Below the pieces are notes generated by a model, which searched no databases, was not told the DNA's origin, and saw only the letters and a list, made by a program, of their open reading frames with translations. A stretch of DNA of 19,036 nt from Clostridiales bacterium (lineage in GTDB: Bacteria > Bacillota > Clostridia > Oscillospirales > CAG-382): NCBI GenBank assembly GCA_003343885.1, contig QAKH01000069.1, forward strand, positions 1 through 19,036, written 5' to 3'. The stretch's first letter is position 1; every line of letters starts with the position of its first letter. A program made the translations under genes and the position numbers. Below are positions 16,241 to 19,036 of the stretch, in pieces.

Positions 16241-16591
16241 ATGCTGTTTATAGAGTATCCTGGCTGCACAACCTGTCAAAAGGCTAAAAAATGGCTGGAC
16301 GAGAATAAAATTCAATATACAGACCGGAACATCAAGGAGGACCGTCCTACTTATGAAGAATTGCGGGAGTGGCACGCGAAAAGCGGACTATCTCTTAGAA
16401 AATTTTTTAATACCAGCGGGCTTTTGTACAAATCCATGGGGCTGAAAGACAAATTGCCGACAATGTCTCAGGAAGAGCAGCTGCAGCTTCTGGCCTCTGA
16501 CGGGATGCTGGTAAAACGGCCGATTGTGGTAGACGGTGATACGGTGCTGGTGGGATTCAAAAGCGACGCTTGGGAAACTTTGCGTCGGTAG
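16241..16591 (+). CDS. ArsC/Spx-family thioredoxin-fold protein
   Basis: The protein has 116 residues, starting at ATG 16241, ten bases after GGAGG. It opens with a beta strand and a CxxC redox pair (EYPGCTTCQKAKKWLDE; Cys9 and Cys12), followed by RNIKEDRPTYEELREWHAKS, KFFNTSG and the conserved late motif GMLVKRPIVV. This is the layout of the ArsC/Spx/YffB superfamily, whose members are arsenate reductases, Spx-type RNA polymerase regulators or uncharacterised disulfide reductases. The CxxC and short length fit the YffB/YusI-like unassigned group best. No ars genes are nearby, so I do not call it an arsenate reductase. It is transcribed alone and converges on the metal ATPase gene with only 13 bases between the stops. 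Cytosolic thiol chemistry is likely; the exact substrate is unknown. Confidence 0.85.
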   Translation: MLFIEYPGCTTCQKAKKWLDENKIQYTDRNIKEDRPTYEELREWHAKSGLSLRKFFNTSGLLYKSMGLKDKLPTMSQEEQLQLLASDGMLVKRPIVVDGDTVLVGFKSDAWETLRR

Positions 16592-16604
16592 GCTGGGAAA
16601 AAAA

Positions 16605-18488
16605 CTATAAAGTCTGCTTTTTTCTCCATCTTAACAGCAGGGCCGAATTCAGTATCACAAGAACGGAGCCTGCATTGTGTACAAGGGCTCCCACAACCGG
16701 ATTGAGTACGCCTGTCATTGCAAGAATGATGGCCAGGAAATTGAGTCCCATGGAAAAAGAAAGATTTATCTTGATGGTGGTCATCATCCGTTTGGACAGG
16801 GAGAGCAAATGGGGAAGCTCCTTCACTTCGTCATCCACAAGAGCAATGTCTGCCGCGTCTACGGCGATGTCGCTGCCGACGCCCCCCATTGCGATTCCCA
16901 CGGCTGCCTTTTTCAGCGCGGGCGCGTCGTTGATGCCATCGCCGATCATGCAGACGGGACAGCCTGTATTTTCGCATTCTTCAATATAATGCAGCTTATC
17001 CTCTGGCAGACAATTCGCGTGGACTTCTTCAATATGCAGCTGCTTTGCGATGGCACTCGCCGCCTTCTCGTTGTCGCCGGTCAAAAGCACCGGAGGCACG
17101 CCGATTTTATGCAGGGCGTCTATCATACCGACGCTTTCCCCGCGGACAGTATCTGCAAGGACGATATAGCCCGCAAAGGTACCATTTATGGCAATATAAA
17201 TTACCGTACAACCCTGTTCCAAATACGATTCTATTTCCTTGTCTTTGATTACGGAGACGCCTTGTTCTGTAAGCAGCTCCATATTTCCCGCAAGGACGCT
17301 TTCGTTGTCCACTGTTGCCCAAACCCCCCGGCCCGGGAGCATTTGAAAGTCGCTCACCTGTGCAGGCACGTTTTGCTCAGTTTGCTTGTGGCTGGCCACA
17401 ATGGCCTTCCCCAGGGGATGCTCGGAGAGCCGCTCCGCCGCAGCTGCCAGAGCGTATATTTTTTCTTCGGAAAATTTCTTGGAGCAGCTTTTGACTGCCG
17501 TCACCTTGGGGGTTCCGTATGTAAGGGTGCCCGTTTTATCAAAGGCAATTCTTTTGGTGGCCGCCAGACGCTCTAAGGCATCTCCCTCCCGCACGAGAAA
17601 TCCGTGCTTTGTAGCGTTGCCGATAGCTGCCATAATGGCGGTAGGGGTTGCCAGCACCAGAGCGCAGGGACAAAATACAACCAGAATTGTAACGGCACGA
17701 ATAATCTGCCCTGTAATCGCCCAGGTCAGTGCCGCTGCAGTCAGCGCAATGATAACAATCCACGTGGCCCATCGGTCTGCCAGACCGACAATTTTTGCTT
17801 TTCCTGCATCGGCGGATTGGACAAGACGGACCATGCGCTGGATGGAGCTGTCTTCTCCCACTCTTGTAGCCTTCATATCAAAGGCGCCGAACTGATTGAC
17901 CGTACCGCTGGAGACCTCGTCCCCCGCCGTTTTGTCTACGGGAAGGGATTCACCGGTCATGACTGCCTGATTGATGGACGTGCGCCCGGAGAGAATTACA
18001 CCGTCCACAGGGATGCTCTCTCCCGGCAGGACACGCAAAGTATCGCCAATCTGCACCTGTTCGGCAGGGATGATTTCTTCTGTTCCATCTCTTAGGATTC
18101 GTGCTGCCACGGGCGTCAGATGCACCAGTTTTTCGATACCCGCCCGGGCCTTTGCCACGGTCAAATCCTCCAGCAGAGCACCAAGCTGCATGATAAACGC
18201 AACCTCTCCGGCGGCAAAGTCTTCGCCGATGCAGACAGATGCGATCAGTGCCAGGGAGACAAGCACGTCCGCTTTTATATCAAAGGAAGTCACCAGTCCG
18301 ATGACTGCTTCCAGAAGGATGGGAATGCCGCAAAGGACAATGGCGATCCAGGCAGTGTCGAACGGAAAGGGATGCAGATCCAAAATACTGATGATGAGAG
18401 CGGCACCGGAAAGGACAAGCAGCAGAATATCCTTTTTTACACCGCCCAGCGCAAGAAAATCTTCCAGCTTTCGTATAAATGCACGCAT
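16605..18488 (-). CDS. P1B-type heavy-metal-transporting ATPase
   Basis: The 627-residue protein shows all P-type ATPase landmarks: actuator loop TGES (178-181), metal-site CPC (273-275) in the sixth helix, phosphorylation motif DKTGT (Asp317), HP pair (357-358), TGD (470-472) and GDGINDAP (516-523). It exports a metal ion using ATP. It starts directly with membrane helices and has no N-terminal heavy-metal-binding (CxxC) domain. The last helix reads HNAGSVLVILNS (from residue 604), not the MxxSS of classical Cu(I) pumps nor the Asp-bearing Zn/Cd version, so the substrate is uncertain. AAGGAGG precedes ATG 18488. The promoter overlaps a near-perfect CsoR-type operator, and a CsoR gene lies just upstream, which points to copper-responsive control. 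Copper is the most likely ligand on context, but residues in the last helix argue for caution. Confidence 0.93.
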   Translation of the reverse strand: MRAFIRKLEDFLALGGVKKDILLLVLSGAALIISILDLHPFPFDTAWIAIVLCGIPILLEAVIGLVTSFDIKADVLVSLALIASVCIGEDFAAGEVAFIMQLGALLEDLTVAKARAGIEKLVHLTPVAARILRDGTEEIIPAEQVQIGDTLRVLPGESIPVDGVILSGRTSINQAVMTGESLPVDKTAGDEVSSGTVNQFGAFDMKATRVGEDSSIQRMVRLVQSADAGKAKIVGLADRWATWIVIIALTAAALTWAITGQIIRAVTILVVFCPCALVLATPTAIMAAIGNATKHGFLVREGDALERLAATKRIAFDKTGTLTYGTPKVTAVKSCSKKFSEEKIYALAAAAERLSEHPLGKAIVASHKQTEQNVPAQVSDFQMLPGRGVWATVDNESVLAGNMELLTEQGVSVIKDKEIESYLEQGCTVIYIAINGTFAGYIVLADTVRGESVGMIDALHKIGVPPVLLTGDNEKAASAIAKQLHIEEVHANCLPEDKLHYIEECENTGCPVCMIGDGINDAPALKKAAVGIAMGGVGSDIAVDAADIALVDDEVKELPHLLSLSKRMMTTIKINLSFSMGLNFLAIILAMTGVLNPVVGALVHNAGSVLVILNSALLLRWRKKQTL

Positions 18489-18504
18489 ATAATCCTCCTT
18501 GCAA

Positions 18505-18522
18505 TATACCTATAGGGGTATA
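18505..18522 (-). promoter_or_regulatory. CsoR-type operator in the metal ATPase promoter
   Basis: TATACCTATAGGGGTATA has the form TACC-TATA-GGGGTA known for Gram-positive CsoR operators. It sits just downstream of the -10 box of the ATPase promoter and before its ribosome site, so bound repressor would block transcription. Confidence 0.75.
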
Positions 18523-18527
18523 CCTAT

Positions 18528-18556
18528 ATTATACAGATGGAGGGAATGTTTGTCAA
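18528..18556 (-). promoter_or_regulatory. SigA-type promoter of the metal ATPase
   Basis: On the minus strand a consensus TTGACA (18556-18551) and a consensus TATAAT (18533-18528) are 17 bases apart. A promoter this strong would need repression, which fits the operator directly downstream. Confidence 0.88.
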
Positions 18557-18560
18557 GAAA

Positions 18561-18588
18561 AAAATCAGCCAGCAAAGGGGCTGATTTT
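18561..18588 (-). terminator. Terminator of the CsoR gene
   Basis: AAAATCAGCC (18561-18570) and GGCTGATTTT (18579-18588) form a 10-bp stem. T residues follow on the minus strand and A residues flank the other side, so it may act in both directions. It separates csoR from the independently promoted ATPase gene. Confidence 0.8.
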
Positions 18589-18596
18589 CAAAAAAG

Positions 18597-18872
18597 TTAT
18601 CCCATATTGGAAAATCTCTCCACGGCCTTGGTAAAGCTTTCGATGGTTTTATCCGCGTCACCGTGTTCAATACCGTCGCGGACACAGTGCTTGATATGGC
18701 CTTCCAGCACTACCTGTCCGCATTTATGCAGTGCGGATTTTGCGGCGTTCAGCTGGGAGAGGATGTCCTCACAGGGAATGTCTTTATCGATCATTCTGTC
18801 TATTGCCTGGACTTGTCCGATAATTTTCCTCAGCCTTCGGTGCAGATTGTCGGCGTCCATACATTGTTTCAT
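18597..18872 (-). CDS. csoR: CsoR-family copper-sensing repressor
   Basis: The 91-residue, all-helical protein matches the CsoR/RcnR (DUF156) family of tetrameric metal-sensing repressors: an LRKIIGQVQAIDRMI first helix, CEDILSQLNAAKSAL second helix, then EGHIKHCVRDGI. The three Cu(I) ligands of CsoR are all present with correct spacing: Cys34, His59 and Cys63, two positions offset from the Mycobacterium tuberculosis protein (36, 61, 65). This favours copper sensing over the nickel or formaldehyde branches. In the metal-free state it should bind the TACC-TATA-GGGGTA operator before the ATPase gene and release on binding Cu(I). AAGGAGA lies shortly upstream of ATG 18872 on the minus strand. 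The gene has its own promoter with a weaker, two-base-different copy of the operator, so mild autorepression is plausible. Confidence 0.9.
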   Translation of the reverse strand: MKQCMDADNLHRRLRKIIGQVQAIDRMIDKDIPCEDILSQLNAAKSALHKCGQVVLEGHIKHCVRDGIEHGDADKTIESFTKAVERFSNMG

Positions 18873-18885
18873 TGTGTATTCTCCT

Positions 18886-18899
18886 TACCTATAGATGTA
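18886..18899 (-). promoter_or_regulatory. Degenerate CsoR operator before csoR
   Basis: TACCTATAGATGTA differs from the ATPase operator core TACCTATAGGGGTA at only two positions. It lies between the -10 box and the start codon of csoR and touches the ribosome site. A lower-affinity autoregulatory site is plausible. Confidence 0.5.
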
Positions 18900-18906
18900 T
18901 ATGTAT

Positions 18907-18935
18907 ATTTTATGCGATACGGTGGGCTTTGTCAA
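18907..18935 (-). promoter_or_regulatory. SigA-type promoter of csoR
   Basis: On the minus strand TTGACA (18935-18930) and TAAAAT (18912-18907) are spaced by 17 bases, about 35 bases before the csoR start. Confidence 0.8.
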
Positions 18936-18982
18936 GATACGGGGCTGGATGGATTTGGAGAATGGCAGGGGAAGGCAGAGGG

Positions 18983-19036
18983 ACAACCCCTCCGTCACGG
19001 CTACGCCGTGCCACCTCCCCTTGCACAGGGGAGGCT
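18983..19036. repeat. Half copy of the palindromic intergenic repeat (cut by window end)
   Basis: ACAACCCCTCCG, then a hairpin CACGGC-ta-CGCCGTG, then CACCTCCCCT and AGGGGAGGCT match the right halves of the copies at 14152-14275 and 14385-14496. Only this half is in the window; no left half precedes it, so either the element occurs as half units or the rest lies beyond the edge. Confidence 0.65.

Noticed and set aside
16241..16591. Arsenate reductase arsC as a firm name
   Set aside because: The fold and CxxC fit, but no arsenic genes are nearby and the superfamily includes several functions.

Overview
The window looks like chromosome from an anaerobic, probably gut-associated, Gram-positive Clostridia bacterium (Oscillospiraceae-like). 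I infer this from strong AGGAGG-type ribosome sites, moderate GC, sortase sorting signals of the SPQTG/APQTG type, GLUG-repeat surface proteins, a CsoR/P1B-ATPase pair, and intergenic palindromic repeats with variable hairpins. The placement rests on style; no rRNA or other phylogenetic marker is present.

Layout. (1) 1-2709: the 3' part of a cell-wall-anchored Ig-like repeat protein, closed by a terminator. (2) 2818-3208: decayed remains of a WYL-type regulator with a visible one-base frameshift. (3) 3339-13958: a tightly packed seven-gene plus-strand operon for exported proteins, ending in a strong terminator. In order it encodes a single-pass membrane protein, a giant GLUG-repeat protein, a secreted ubiquitin fusion, a repetitive beta-rich secreted protein, two small secreted proteins, and a sortase-anchored protein with a CarboxypepD_reg-like domain. 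(4) 13960-14560: gene-free, filled with palindromic repeat elements; a further half copy lies at the right edge. (5) 14563-18872: a minus-strand MATE transporter, a plus-strand ArsC/Spx-like protein, and a minus-strand metal P-type ATPase and CsoR repressor, each gene with a recognisable promoter.

The most remarkable content is region 3. The gene at 9890-10597 carries an almost complete eukaryotic-type ubiquitin: 62 of residues 1-71 match human ubiquitin, and all seven lysines and the L8/I44/H68/V70 patch are present. It sits directly behind a signal peptide, so predicted cleavage exposes ubiquitin Met1. The C-terminal LRLRGG tail is absent, and the chain runs on into a beta-rich domain (core pattern YTVTIP ... 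Y-A-G-x-Y-S-G-T-V-x-F-T-x-S). The same domain ends the GLUG protein and the repetitive beta-rich protein, and makes up nearly all of the two small proteins. My working model is a surface assembly in which the small proteins are structural units, the long proteins and the ubiquitin fusion are functional or tip subunits joined through the shared domain, and the last gene is the wall anchor. The shared domain and operon layout are seen in the sequence; the assembly model is inference. No sortase is encoded in the window.
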